Assembly (NCBI GenBank): GCA_029945375.1
Contig: CM057064.1
Span: forward strand, 1,736,001 to 1,800,000
Reading direction: 5' to 3'
From: Agaricus subrufescens
Lineage: Eukaryota; Basidiomycota; Agaricomycetes; Agaricales; Agaricaceae
Length of the DNA: 64,000 bases
Below, piece by piece: positions 13,753 to 25,530 of the stretch (position 1 is its first letter; each line of letters opens with the position of its first letter). The notes below the pieces were generated by a model. That model was given only the letters and a program-made list of their open reading frames with translations, had not been told where the DNA came from and did no database searches. The position numbers were made by a program, and so were the translations under genes.

Positions 13753-16418
13753 GTTGAAGTGCGGGTTCTAATCGACCCGAGCGGCCCAGCAGACTCTTTA
13801 AAAGCTGTACTGGTGACCTATATCTGTTAGAAGCGTGTGACTGAGCGCTGCGATGAGCTTCGTTGGTGATGTCAAGGTCAACATCGCGTGTCAAATGTGA
13901 ATCGGGGAGCCGCGGTGAAACTGAATAAATGAAAATCAAGTGAGCGGAGAAACTCGAAGCACAAAATTAGAAAGTAAATAATAGGGACCGTACCTCAGCT
14001 CAACAGAGTCACTATGCGTTTCGGGATTTGTGCACTCGTTGCTGGCAGAAGAAGCGTGATGCGGCGAATTGCGAACTTATGTATAAATGTCGTTTAGTGT
14101 AACATGCATCATTGAGTGAAGCAGACTAAAATCACCTGGTCATGTCACTGGCCATAAGAAGTGGTGTCAAATACGGTCCGCTTTCGGTCCGTTTCCTTGT
14201 TGGAAGTGGGACCAGCGAATAACATGAATTGGTGCTATAACTGAAGCGGGACTGATCTCTCACTTGCTTTCGCAGAACTCAATTCCCTGACAAAGCTGCA
14301 TGAAATCAAGGTGGGAGATATACCTAGTTTGGTGTGCTTTGCGGTCATTTGACTCTTGTTGCGGGCTGATCACTGATCACTGGGAAGGAAATGATTTACA
14401 CACTTACGAGGTCATGGGGGAGTCTGACGACGTGTAGAAATTCCCACTAACTCGAGCTTTGACGCATGATTACCAAAAGTGATTAAGCATCCATGTGAAC
14501 ACCCACCCTCTCGTTGGCTGGAATAACGGAATAGAAAGTGGCTGAGGTGCCAGTCTACCATAGCCAATGTAGGGTATTCGATAGCCGCCCATCATAGACA
14601 ATAGCCGGCCAACCACAAGAGGAATTGAGTATCCCCGGTTATCATTTGCTTGACAAGTCCTGAATTGAACGAGAATATGGAATGAATTGATCACGGACTT
14701 ACTATCGGAACTAAATAATCTGATAATGATGTTGCCAAGGGAGATTAGATGTTTTACGGCAGACGAGAATCGGTTCCTCATCATAAGTTGACTGCCTAAA
14801 GTGGTGACTTGTTCCGAAGACTAACTTGGGTGTAATGTTCGTATTTTGAGATATCACAGGTTAAAACATGTGCCGTCGTGCGTGTTGCAAAGGCACAATC
14901 CCGTTTCCTCAAGGCCATACCTGGAACAAGACTAATTAGATGGGAGAGGAGGCAAGGTCTGACACTCACGAGGTAAAATGTCCAACGTAAATGTTGTGCG
15001 TACTGGGAGCGCCTCTGTATTCGCTACCGTATGTGTGTGTAGACGGGGGGAGCTAGTAAATCTATTAAACAAATTGATAAGTTTCTTGGGAGGCGACATA
15101 GAATTACCGTGCCCCAGTTGCGTAAAGATAAAGCGAATGTTTGCTTGGAATGTACTAGGGCTTACGAGGAGCACCTTGTGGATAATTTGAAAATGAAGAT
15201 AGCAGACTATCAAAGGTGTCAAGGTGGAGGAAAGAATTCTCTTATACTTCTGCAGCCAGTAAGTGTTACTGCATGATAAAGTTGTGCAGGTTTGCATCTG
15301 CAAGCCCAATACCTGTGGCGCACCCGATATTTTTATCCTGATTTCTCTGTTGAGATGGTTTTAATCTAGAGCCCAGAGTACCCAAGAGTTAGTCATGAGA
15401 GGTAAACTTATGTTGAGAACGCACCTGCTGCATAATTGTCAACTGAGCTTTTCCGCCGGGTTACACTTGTCCAGCGAAAGTCCGGGCGTATGATCGGTGA
15501 AGGTTTCAAATTCAACCCACTCCCCCGGCGCTTGAACTTGGCCTCAGAGCTTATTTTACTGAAGAATGGTCGAATGGATGCATAGGAGATCAAACCGAAT
15601 CGTCTTTCCTAGTAGATGGGCCATGATAAGGGATATATCCAGTAAGGGCACCGAGCCTGGAGTAGCATGACTGGGTGTAATTTCGGAGAGCCACGCGAAG
15701 GTTGAGAGAGATTGTATGTCGCAGATTCTAGGGTTTCTATTGATTTCTGTGGTTACAAAAGTCCGTGAAGTGCGCGATACCAAACAGTGCGGCGCACAGA
15801 AACGTGGAGTTATTAGACTCCATGAAGCCCACAAGGTTGACATGAGAAGGAGCAACGGGGACATCGGGTGAATGAAAGATTATGTGCAACGAGAATGATG
15901 AAATGGAGTCACGAAGAAGTTGCTTCACCACTACGTTACCACACTTCGAAGTCCAAGGAGCGAGGAAGCGTGGCGATATTAAACGTAGCCTCGTTTGTGG
16001 TCTGTTGCCTACGAATAAGGTAACCACGCACGGCCAGAAAGTGGGCTACTGAATGCGATTCATCCATCCCTTGATAGTAGAAGGTGGGGCGGTAAACCCT
16101 TTAAGATACCTGAGTTTGGATCGTCTATTGAAACCTCGGTTAAGCCAGAAGGAAAGCCAGGCGACAGTAGCAGAGATTGCGAAGTTAATAATCGCCTAGA
16201 ATTCAAGCATTCCAGCCACTGATGACTACCATATCTGCAAGACGCACTACCCCATTTCGCTCTTGAGGAATCACCTCGGCAATTTGGCTGGGAAAAAAGT
16301 TTATCGGTTGTCCCATAACCGTCGTGCCAGGGCTGGGAACACATTTTTCTTGTTTGTCTTACATATAGCCACTCGATGGGTCACCAGACGCTGTTTGCCC
16401 CACTATCATTATACGACC
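13753..16418. other. Gene-poor 2.7-kb stretch between GH43 and the alcohol dehydrogenase
   Basis: No reading frame here shows a family I recognise. Open stretches of 90-125 codons exist on the minus strand (for example 14932-15309, 15556-15864, 15737-16027 and 16060-16344), but they overlap in different frames, lack clear splice-linked continuity and have no recognisable motif. A tandem pair of TGATCAC lies at 14367-14380. The region may be promoter sequence for the two divergent genes, a decayed gene or transposon remnant, or a lineage-specific gene I cannot model. I saw no terminal inverted repeats or transposase. Confidence 0.4.
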
Positions 16419-18103
16419 ATGCAGACCTTGCCTGAGACCCAGAAAGCAGTTCGTTGGCACCCTCCCTCGTATGATATAAGGGTAGAAGATGTTCCCGTTC
16501 CGAAGTACGTCTCGTGCAGTGAAGTTGTCTGAATCTAAGTCGATCTAACGTTGGATCTGCAGAATCGAACAGCCTGATGATGCTATCATCAAAGTCAAGG
16601 TCTGAGAGAATAGATTCTTGCTCAATTCAAAGTGCTTACTTTCACTCAGCTGGGCGCGCTCTGTGGTCAGTTAACGGTCTTGCAAATACCACTCTTGGTT
16701 TGCATACTGAGCCTTGGACAGGTAGTGACTTGCATATCTATCGAGGACACGGCGCGGCCGTGTTCAACAACCAAGTGTAAGTGTTCCCACGCTATCTCTA
16801 ATTGAGCTTTATCATTCATGACCAGATCATTAGACATACCTGCGGGCACGAATTCATCGGCGAAGTCGTAGCCCTCGGCGAAAGCTTTGGAGCCAAAGTG
16901 GAAGGGAGACCTGCTTTATATTCTAACCTCAAAATAGGCGACAAGGTTGTTTCTCCATTCTCGGTCAACTGTGGAGAATGCCAGTGAGTAGCCCTCGTTG
17001 GATTATCCGACTCGCACTCAGGCTCTCTTAGCGTTTGCCGCCTCGGATACACCGGTCGATGTCCAGATGGTTTTTTGTTTGGCACTCCTACACTCCCAGG
17101 AGGTCAAGCACAATTCGTACGCGTCCCCAAAGCAGGTGGCACCCTCTTTAATCTCAGTAATCCTTCTACGTGGTCAAGCGCACTGCCCGAGAGCCTGAAG
17201 CAGCAGGCATTATCGAAGATCGCTGACAGCTCACTCCTCATGCTCGCCGACATTCTGCCAACTGGATTATTTGCTTGTGTGCAAGCTATCAATCACCCCA
17301 AAGTCGCACCCCTACTCACGGGAAAGCCTTGGCCGCTCTGCTTTTCACAAGATGTTACGGTTACGAATGAAGTTAGTCCCACTGATTCTGATAGGATCCT
17401 GACTGTTGCAATCGTTGGCCTCGGCCCCGTTGGTATTTGTGCTACCGTTGCCATGTTGGATATTCTTGCGACTCGCAAAATACCATATAGGGTGGTCGCT
17501 ATCGATCCCAATGCGGCACGGAGAGAGAAGATAAAGGCGGTGTACGGTGCCATCGGCTCTGATGGCAAGGGCACTGGAGAATTTGCTGCCTTGTCTATTG
17601 ATGAAGCCAAAATTAAGGTCAATGAATGGACGAATGGTGTTGGCGCGACCGCAGTGCTAGAGGTAAATTTAAATGCTATGATTAATGCTATGACGGACTT
17701 ACTCTGTTACAGGTCGTTGGGAATGCCAGCGCTCTGGAATTGTCCTACCAGCTTGTCCGAACATATGGCGTCATTTCGTCAGTTGGTATTCCCCCAGACT
17801 CACCGTTCCCTATGATCGGGCGCGAGCTGTACAATAAGAATGTCTCTCTCGACTTCGGACGCTGCCCATCGCGTGCCATGTTCCCTCCCGCTTTCGATCT
17901 TCTTGGTAAGTAAACAAGTTCGAGAGCCGGCCACAGTTCCTGATCTTCTGCGTGAATTAGTGAAGCGGCAGGATGTCTTTGGCAAAGTAGGAGATCCTGC
18001 TAGTTTGGTTGACCGGATTGTCGATTTTAGCCAGGCGCCGGAAAGTTATCGTGCATTTGATAAGGGTGAAATTGGAAAGGTAATATTTGACCCATGGAAA
18101 TGA
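16419..18103 (+). CDS. Zinc-dependent alcohol dehydrogenase, MDR superfamily
   Basis: This is a medium-chain dehydrogenase that uses catalytic and structural zinc. The start is MQTLPETQKAVRWHPPS. The catalytic zinc ligands are Cys in LCGSDLH and the His/Glu pair in CGHEFIGE. The structural zinc loop, restored by splicing at about 16984, reads CGECHVCRLGYTGRC with four Cys. The nucleotide-binding motif is VAIVGLGPVGICA, followed by a beta-strand end VVAIDPN whose Asp suggests NAD(H) preference. The C-terminus reads KGEIGKVIFDPWK. About six short introns occur; a 3' splice choice (CAA joined to ATC ATT) is needed to keep the CGHEF frame. It resembles formaldehyde-dehydrogenase-like ADHs in the family, but the substrate is not determined. 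Confidence 0.87.
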
Positions 18104-18225
18104 GTGGGTCGTGATAGCCTATGTTACTGCAATTGTCAATAAGGAATTATACGTGCATCAGTGTCAGCTGTCTGGGACGCCTCAGCGAGGCAAAGTCACT
18201 AATATACACTCCGGAGTGATTCACC

Positions 18226-18235
18226 TGCACGTGCA
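18226..18235. promoter_or_regulatory. CACGTG E-box inside a 10-bp palindrome upstream of MON1
   Basis: The perfect palindrome TGCACGTGCA lies about 75 bp before the MON1 start. CACGTG is the core recognised by bHLH factors such as Cbf1. Whether it is used is unknown. Confidence 0.35.
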
Positions 18236-18310
18236 TGGCGAGGTCGAGCTACAGCTTGATCTTTGGGCAGCAGCAAGCATGTGGGACGAGTCTATGATCT
18301 TCTGCTTACC

Positions 18311-20594
18311 ATGTCACATACTCCTCACTCCCGGACTGCCTCTCGTCCAACTCCGCCCGGCCTTGCCGCTCGCGTAGTGTCTCCTTCCCGCCTTGTCATC
18401 CCTCCTTTGCATCCCTCCCGCTCATTATCGAACCTCCATATCCACAGTCACGGCGTACCGATGTCCAACGAGCCCGAGGTTCCTCCCGTTCCCAACGGTC
18501 CACCAGAGCAAACCCTCGAAAGTTCAGCTTCTTCTATCATCAACGTGGATATCAACGATGGCATATTGATTCAGGACATGGACACCGATACCGACATCAC
18601 TGAAGAAGACTCTGTTGATGCTGCTCTCCCGGTCACGACAACGAACGAGGAATCTAAGAAGTTTCTTCGAGAACAGTTGAGGAGAACCCTCTCTGGCAAA
18701 CAGGGTAAGCAATTGTACTGCAATATGCCCGGAACTTCTACCCAAGTCAAAAAGGACAAAGATCTCCAGTTGTAAGGCCCAAGAAGTTACATTCTGATAT
18801 TCAGGAACTTACATGTGCCGGTGGTGAGTGGTGCCATTTCCTGTTTCCTCAACTTCTAAGCCATTGTCTCAATAGTTACTCGCTTTTTGCCCCGAGAATA
18901 TTTTGTGCTCACTGATGCCGGAAAACCAGTATTTATAAGGTACTCTTCAATCCCTCGTGGAGAGAGTGTATGACAACTGTTGTAGCCGGCCAGGAGGCTC
19001 TAGTTCGGATGGTATGGTATCTACCATCGGCATAATGCAGGCTCTTATTTCCATCTTCATCGATGATGGCGACAAGATACGATGCATAAATGCCGGGTCG
19101 TCTAGGATCACATTCCTCTTGCGCCCCCCTCTCTATTATGTATGCGTTTCGTCATGGGGTGAACCTGAATCCGTTGTGAGTTTATATGTATAACTCATTA
19201 CTGGCGTCGTTTTGATACCGAACTTGCTCAGACTCGAACGCACTTGGAATACTTACACCTCCAAATCTTGAGTATCGTGACTGCCTCGCAACTAAGGAGG
19301 ATCTTCGAACGAAGGACCAACTTTGATTTACGGCGCTTACTCGATGGTTCTTAAAATCTCAGTTTTGCAAGACTCTGTTCTCAATTTGTCCAGGTGCTGA
19401 ATCGTTCCTTACAACGTTACTCGACGAGCTCGAATTCGACCTTGCTATCAGTTCCTCTTCTCTACACTGTCTTAAGCTAGAACCAAGCCTGAGGAAAAAG
19501 ATCGCGGAAGCGTTGGTGCCAGTTGGTAAAGTTAAAGTGGGTCCTGCCACCTTCTCGCCCTCGGTCGTCCTAACAGATTACAATCTAGGACCTGCTTTAT
19601 ATCATGCTCATGGCTGGGGGTCGCGTGATTACTCTCATTCGGCCAAGGAAGCACTCCGTTCATCCTGCAGGTGAGCGTTTCAAAACTCGTACATCATCAC
19701 TGGCAAACCTCTCTTAGATGTCCACATCCTTCTAAACACTGTCAACTCTCCTTCAATATGTAATTCACAGGCTTCAGCTTCTTGGATTCCTGTTTGCCTC
19801 CCTAAATTTAATCCTTCCGGCTTCGTGAACGCGTATATATCTTTTCCACTTCGAGACAACTCCACGTCGGACCCTGGTCCTCCGTCATCAGGCACCTCGA
19901 CAAGCTCTATCAAATCAGGTAGCGAGAGTCCGGATTCTAATGTCATTATGATTTGTATTAGCGGCGGCGGGGATTTCGACTATATCAAAACGTGGTGCGA
20001 CGCGGCGACAAAAGTAGGTTCCCACATTTTCACTTGATTGAACCCTTCTAAGGACCACAGAAACTAGCCTCCGATGGATTGTTGCAGGCGCTGACCAAAG
20101 CCATCCTATCACAACAATGTATCTATACAGTAGCCGAGGTTGGCGTTCCTGGGCTCCGGCATTTTGTATACAAGTCCCGGTCGCAGGTCCAGATTACCTT
20201 ACCTGTCTTCGAGGACCCATATAATGGCGCCAATGAGAAACGAAGGTCAGAACACTAATCCTCGAGAGTACAATTACTCATAGTTTGTCTAATAGACTGG
20301 TAACTCTGTATCAGATATTACACGATTCGATCCACGCGAAGTCTGGTCAGTCAGAACCACTGAAGCTTCAGTATATCCGCACAGATACTGAAAGTGTGAT
20401 GGGCTGGGTATTTGGAGTATTCCATGCCATTCTTATTGCTGATCACTTCGCAGATCACTCAACCGTTCGAACTTTATATTGCTGTTTCTCCGCTATTGCC
20501 CAAGAGCGCCGTAATAGGTGCCGCAAATGCGGTTGTACGATGGGTGAAGAAAGAGGAGGCTAGGCTATTTTTGCGCGATGCACCAGTATTTTGA
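18311..20594 (+). CDS. MON1: Vacuolar fusion protein MON1 (Rab7/Ypt7 guanine-exchange subunit)
   Basis: Mon1 pairs with Ccz1 to activate the Rab7 GTPase on late endosomes and vacuoles. The first roughly 140 residues are Ser/Pro-rich and disordered, starting MSHTPHSRTASRP. Longin domains follow with family signatures: EYFVLTDAGKPVFI, MQALISIFIDDGDKIRCINAG, FLLRPPLYYVCVSSWGE, LEYLHLQILSIVTASQL, FERRTNFDLRRLL, then MLMAGGRVITLIRPRKHSVHPADVH (given here in two adjoining parts: MLMAGGRVITL and IRPRKHSVHPADVH), SWIPVCLPKFNPSGFVNAY and the third longin domain ending in RWVKKEEARLFLRDAPVF. Several 50-60 nt introns are removed. Nothing looks broken. Confidence 0.93.
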
Positions 20595-20881
20595 ATCTTA
20601 TATATCTCTTACGGTGGCTTCACGCAGGACCTAGGAACAATAAGTTCTGTGGATCTTAGCTGGACAAATTGATGGTTATTGCGTTAGCAGACTCGGAAGG
20701 CCCCTCCCTCTTCAGAATGGTAGAGGCTGTAAAATCACCTTGGTTCGTCTTGTATACTAGTCTTGTATATTTTGGATTATTTTCTTGAGCCTTGTAACTT
20801 GTTCTCGTGCGACGCGAATGCCGCTTCAGCGCTGGATCATGTGACCAGAGAGAGTTACATCCTTCATTCTAAACCATCGTC

Positions 20882-21439
20882 ATGCTGGCTGGCTTGGGTT
20901 CTACTGCCCGGGTTTGCGTGTCTGCACCGAGGCTTACGCGCACACTAGTCAACAAAGCGCCCTTCAGTTCTGTCCCGAGCCCCCGCGTCATTCCTTCACG
21001 AGCAGGAAAAAACGACTCCCCTCTAGATGTTTCAACTCCCCGGGAATTTCTCAAGGCAATAGGACGTTCATCCGAAAAGCACTTAGAGCAGCCTGGAACA
21101 TGGGAAGCCTTTTGGAAAATGACGGGGAAGGATATGCGTGAAGCTGGTGTAGGGGTTCAGGATCGGAGGTCTGTCATTTCTATAATGTAACTGTTTTACT
21201 CTGATACATAACTTTTTTGTAGATATATTCTGTGGTGTATGGAAAAGTATCGACGAGGCTCTGACCCACGAGACTTTGCTCATGAATCAAAGCCCAAGAA
21301 AACTGTGAGAGGGTACGTTGTGTTAAATTTCTGTCCCATCGACGCAGTCTATTTATATACATCACTTTTTCTCTCTCTAGTTGGGGTCCTTCGGTCCAGA
21401 ATGGCAAACGGATACGTTCAAGGCGGTTAAAACAGTAGA
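20882..21439 (+). CDS. FYV4: Mitochondrial small-subunit ribosomal protein mS41 (Fyv4, IGR-motif protein)
   Basis: This is a small protein of the mitochondrial ribosome small subunit, about 144 residues. The N-terminus MLAGLGSTARVCVSAPRLTR is basic and hydroxylated, fitting a mitochondrial presequence. The IGR motif occurs as FLKAIGRSSEKHLE, followed by WEAFWKMTGKDMREAGV and, after an intron near 21170-21222, RRYILWCMEKYRRG. A second intron (ending CTCTCTAG at about 21380) joins TVRG to WGPSVQNGKRIRSRRLKQ, a basic tail suited to RNA binding. Confidence 0.9.
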
Positions 21440-21670
21440 TAAAGAAGTGCATTGGTCGTTTATGTGATTAATTCTGCTTCTAGATTACAAACACTATCAA
21501 CTACAAATGACATCCGGATGAGTTGTGACTGAAAGGGAAGTTCGAGCCTGCGAGATAAAAAAAGAAAAAAAAAAAAAGGAAAGACAGGCTTGAAGGTGAC
21601 TAATAATGCGGGTCCACGAGATATTGAGAGTAAAGAAGATGTGAAGAAGATGTGAAGAAGAAGGCGGGGG

Positions 21671-22796
21671 TTAGGCATCCCAAGCCTCTGTTGGTCTGCC
21701 AACGCAAGTAACGTTGGCATTGTCCAAATGCCGTTTCAACGCGTCTCGGCGGCTGAAGGTCTGCATGCAGCCGCCTATACGCTTCAGGCCTAGAAATACA
21801 TACGGCTTAGCACCATCAGGAAGCTCAAACTTATGAGCCTCCTCGAGTAGGACGCCTTTACACCACCATCCTTTTGATTGGTCGCCGTCGTCTGGGCGAG
21901 TGTGTGTACGGAGATGACGTTTAAAATCAGGTAAACGTTTATTTGCCTGCTTCCATCCGCACTCGGGGCAGATGAAGTTCAGATTTGGCCCGTCACATGC
22001 TTTGTTAATGGCCGAAACAGATGAAGTTTGTTTGTTGCGTGAAAGAGATGTGCCGTGGGCACGTTTCGCGGGAGTAGGTGATGATGATGTGTTACGGATC
22101 AGAGCAGGGCGACGAGGAGCAGTGTATGAGATACGGCGTCGCTTGACCATAGGACGATGGCAGGGGATATACTCGTCATCATCAGAATTATTATCACTTT
22201 CATCGTCCGCATCTTCATCAGAGGCTTGGGCAGGACTACTTGACATGACGCATCTCCGTTTACGGCTGGATGGTACTAATGGAGGCACAGGCTCTGGAGC
22301 AGGAGCCGATGTTCGGCCAGCTTGATTTGATCGGGGCACCAAAGGTGGAACGGTGTGTGATTTGGGAGGAGGAACGGGTTGAGGGCTTTGTCGTTGAGAA
22401 ACGCGTGTATTTTCGAAACATCTATCCATCGCTCGATCACCAGCTCGAGGATAATGATTTTAAGACCTACGTGATTTTTGTATTCTCTTTTATCAGCACG
22501 GGCTCAGGCGGGGGTCGGGATGGTACGGTGATGAGGTCACCATCTGGCAACTCGGTTTTGATCAGTTCGCCAGCTTGGATGGAAGGACTTCTGCTAGAGC
22601 TTGAGGCATAGGATGATCCAAATCCATCGGACATCGTAAAAGTAATCGGAAGGGGGGGACAATGGTCCTCGGAGAAACTCTTCTCGTCGGGGACGAATGC
22701 ATTGGCAGATTCGGCTATATGGTCCTCGAAATTGTACAACGCTTCGTGATGGTCCATATGGAGCTGGAGGAAGTCGGTATAGTAGAGGGGATACAT
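21671..22796 (-). CDS. C2H2-type zinc-finger protein, probable transcription factor
   Basis: Two exons joined by a roughly 50-nt intron (ending GATGGATAG) give about 350 residues, starting MYPLYYTDFLQLHMDHHEAL. The middle is acidic and Ser-rich (SSPAQASDEDADDESDNN) followed by a basic stretch (VKRRRISYTAPRR). Zinc-binding sequence sits at the C-terminus. The first finger, CPECGWKQANKRLPDFKRHL with RTH, is ordinary C2H2. The second part is odd: WWCKG, then about 30 residues, then GGCMQTFSRRDALKRHLDN and a final Cys in NVTCVG. The spacing between its first two Cys is far longer than in a normal finger. DNA targets are unknown. It is convergent with mS41. Confidence 0.8.
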
Positions 22797-23529
22797 GATC
22801 AGTGATAGCGATATTGAGGGAGTAGGTGCTTCAAACTCATTTTGCGGGCTTAATATATAGTAAATTAATTCTTTGACAGAGGCTTCGCGCAGCTTAGTGA
22901 CGCTTGGGCCAAAGAGCGCAATGGCAGCCCTGCATCAGTAACTCCGCAAAGGTGCAACATACCCCTTTTTTATTGTCGCCTCATTGCCGATCCGTATTCG
23001 GCAAGCAATCTCTTCATCCATTTTTTTGTGGGCTTAACATGGTCCCCGAGGATTATTGTCTGGAAAATGATTGTTGTAATACTTTGTCTTTAGCGCTCAT
23101 TGTTTTCTGGGACGGAAACCGCGCCTACACAATTATCTGCAAACCATCTTTCAAGTTCGAAAGTGGGAAAGGATTAGAAATAATACAACCTATAGGGAAT
23201 AAAATCTACTCGATCTGCTGAAGCAAATCAGTTTATCTCTGCTTGAAATTTACTTTGAGAAATGATGACGCACGATAATGGAATCGACAGACTTAATGAT
23301 GACACGAGGTGGCAATGAGGTCTGTAAAAGAACTGCCCTGTGATTTGATGCAGTCGCGTGGATAGCATCCGTACAGTCCTCAACATGTCATTGTCGAGGT
23401 GGACAATGGTTATTTCCAGCGCGTGTGAGGAGCAACATGTGGGGCAAGCATTGTCAATTAGCGAGAGAGATATCGGAACAATCGTGTAGAGAATGTAGCC
23501 AGAATGATAGTGTCCAAAGATGGAATAGG
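22797..23529. other. Intergenic stretch, no gene seen
   Basis: Between the zinc-finger gene start and the SNIP1-like gene end I see only short open frames without recognisable motifs or splice-linked continuity. It should contain the zinc-finger promoter and the SNIP1-like 3' end. Confidence 0.5.
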
Positions 23530-24571
23530 TTAGGATGCCGCTTCCTCGTTTAATAAAACATATTCCCGGTTCGAAAGACCAAATTTGACGACTAAAACGG
23601 ACCAAATAAATAATTGGTACCGTGACTGCTAAGATTGACGTACCATCTCCCGTTTTTAGTTCATAAAAGCGGGCAGCGGGTATCTTATTATCATTGACAA
23701 AGGTACCGTTGGTCGACTCTAGGTCGATAACGAAGGGCCTGAAAATATGATGGTGAGTTAGGTATCCTGCATGTCGGTGCTGTGACGGACGTACTTCACC
23801 GTACCGCTAGAAGTTCCTTTCTCCTGGATATATCGATCTGGGGGAGTCTTATGACATGCCATGCTCCCTCCGATAATCACTACTCACATTGAATGGCCGC
23901 ATGCTGCTTTGAGCATGAAGGGTGATCAACAGCTATGTCAGAGACAAGGCGATCACGCCCAATCAGATATGCACTCTGACGTTGGATATGAAGAAGCTCT
24001 GATGGTGGGGATATTTGGTGAAACGTTAAGCGGAGAGGGAAGTACGAGACTGACCTACTTGTTCACTACCTTTGAAAACGTAAAGTCTCCAGCTCAAAGT
24101 AGGTTTTCGCGCTTCTGGTGGTTCATTATATTTTAGCACAGTGCTTGATCCATCTGCTGCCTTCACGGTATTGGTTTCGGCGGCTAACAGTCCCGACTGG
24201 TTAAAATTGGGTTTTGCTTTCTCTGGATTTGGAGAATGATCTCTCGAGGATGAACGAGGTCTAGAGGAGCGCTCTCTCGGCGAGGCCGAGCGTCTTCGGG
24301 AAGACCGCTCACTACGTCCTCTATCTCTATCCCTATCGTAGCGTTCCCTGTCCCTTTGTCGTTCTCGTTCCCGATCACGTTCTCCATATTCACGGCGTTC
24401 ATACTGTGAATCCCGATACCTGCGTGAACCTCCATAAGAAGCTTCAGCCGAACGGTCACGACCCCCGTCCCTCCTTTTGTCGCTGTGATTGTGAGATTTT
24501 CTCTCTCGGATACGGTCTTGGCCGTGTCTTGGAACACGAGGTTCATCCTCATGTATTGCCAGATCGGGCAT
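23530..24571 (-). CDS. PML1: FHA-domain protein of the SNIP1/Pml1 family
   Basis: Yeast Pml1 is part of the RES complex that retains unspliced pre-mRNA in the nucleus; human SNIP1 is its counterpart. The N-terminus MPDLAIHEDEPRVPR leads into a long Arg/Asp/Glu/Ser low-complexity region (RERERQRDRERYDRDRDRGR) typical of spliceosome-associated proteins. The family block LSWRLYVFKGSEQ precedes the FHA domain. After intron removal this reads ELLHIQRQSAYLIGRDR, DHPSCSKQHAAIQ, PFVIDLESTNGTFVN, RFYELKTGD and VVKFGLSNREYVLLNEEAAS. The phosphopeptide-binding residues GR, S..H and the NG turn are all present. Four introns split the FHA domain, including one ending TTTTAG that supplies the last exon with stop at 23530-23532. 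Together with PRP2, DHR1 and SEN1 it adds to the RNA-processing genes here, though no operon logic applies in fungi. Confidence 0.9.
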
Positions 24572-25530
24572 GGAGTGTTCTGTTGGTTTTCTTATTATGT
24601 CAGATTATACGTCGCTTTGAATGCCGCGGGGAAGCTGCGCTACCGTGTATCGAAAACCGTTGTGTTCTTGATAAGTGTTCGGTTGCGTATGCAACGTAAT
24701 GTTGGTTAGAGTTTTCTTCAGGTCCGGGGCCGGGGAGCCGCTGTTCAATTAAAACTGCCACGTGACGGCCTTGACTCTTCACACTTTCGAGTTCAAGCGC
24801 CTTGCGGGCATAATTCGGTGCGCATCCAGGCCTTCAGATATCAGGGTTGTTGCCAATGGGGTTGAATATATTTGGACATCTCAGGTGAGGCGTTGATGTC
24901 CCCGGGTCAATGTCATCTCCAACCAAGTCATTTTCCGAGAGAAGTCGTTCGAATGTAATTTGTTTACATCGAAGTTCGCACCACTCGGTTTCGAGTCAAT
25001 ATTTGGGTAGCGTCTTACTAGGCTAGGGTTGGAGCAAGATCAAGGATCCAAACGAACCCCGCATGACCAATTTTGAAGTGCATTGGAATGAATCGCAATT
25101 CTTTATGTTTTGGGAACAATGGAACAGCGTGAGACCTGATGAACACTTGTTCTTGTGAAATGCTGGAGGGGGGGCCGCCCATCCAAGCCACATTGAGGCC
25201 CGGTCGCGGTTGCTGGGGGGCCGGCCACGTGAGGCGGGGCCTTTGGACTAGGATGCTTTCACACCACAATAGACCCCTCGAATCATACTGAAAAATAGAG
25301 TTGGCCCATTATACGGGGTGCTTAGAGCCACTATTCGAGGGTGAAGTGTTGGATAATTGCTGACCGATTGGTATATCAGGACAATTTGACAAGGATCCAC
25401 ACATCAAGTGTTTTAAGAACTGCAAGTGCCCTCTAGTCCCATCTCGTTTTCTCTCTCTCAGCTATCCCTCTATGTACTCCGCCTTTTACAACTTCCTCCC
25501 TTCAGGCTGAAAAACTCTGCTCTGTCTACG
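24572..25530. promoter_or_regulatory. Divergent promoter region between SNIP1-like and Zn2Cys6 genes
   Basis: No gene is seen in this 959-bp stretch. It holds two CACGTG E-boxes, at 24759-24764 and 25226-25231, near the SNIP1-like start and about 300 bp before the regulator start respectively. The second sits in a GC-rich patch (GGCCGGCCACGTGAGGCGGG). A pyrimidine-rich tract (TTTTCTCTCTCTCAGC, about 25446-25461) lies before the regulator start, as is common in fungal leaders. Confidence 0.4.

Noticed and set aside
15556..16027. Possible kinase or orphan fragments on the minus strand
   Set aside because: No kinase motif (HRD, DFG) could be placed in any frame, and adjacent frames could not be joined by convincing splice sites.
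25426..25530. N-terminal extension of the Zn2Cys6 gene
   Set aside because: The open frame starts at GTG, and the sequence is a pyrimidine-rich leader. The first ATG in frame is 25531.
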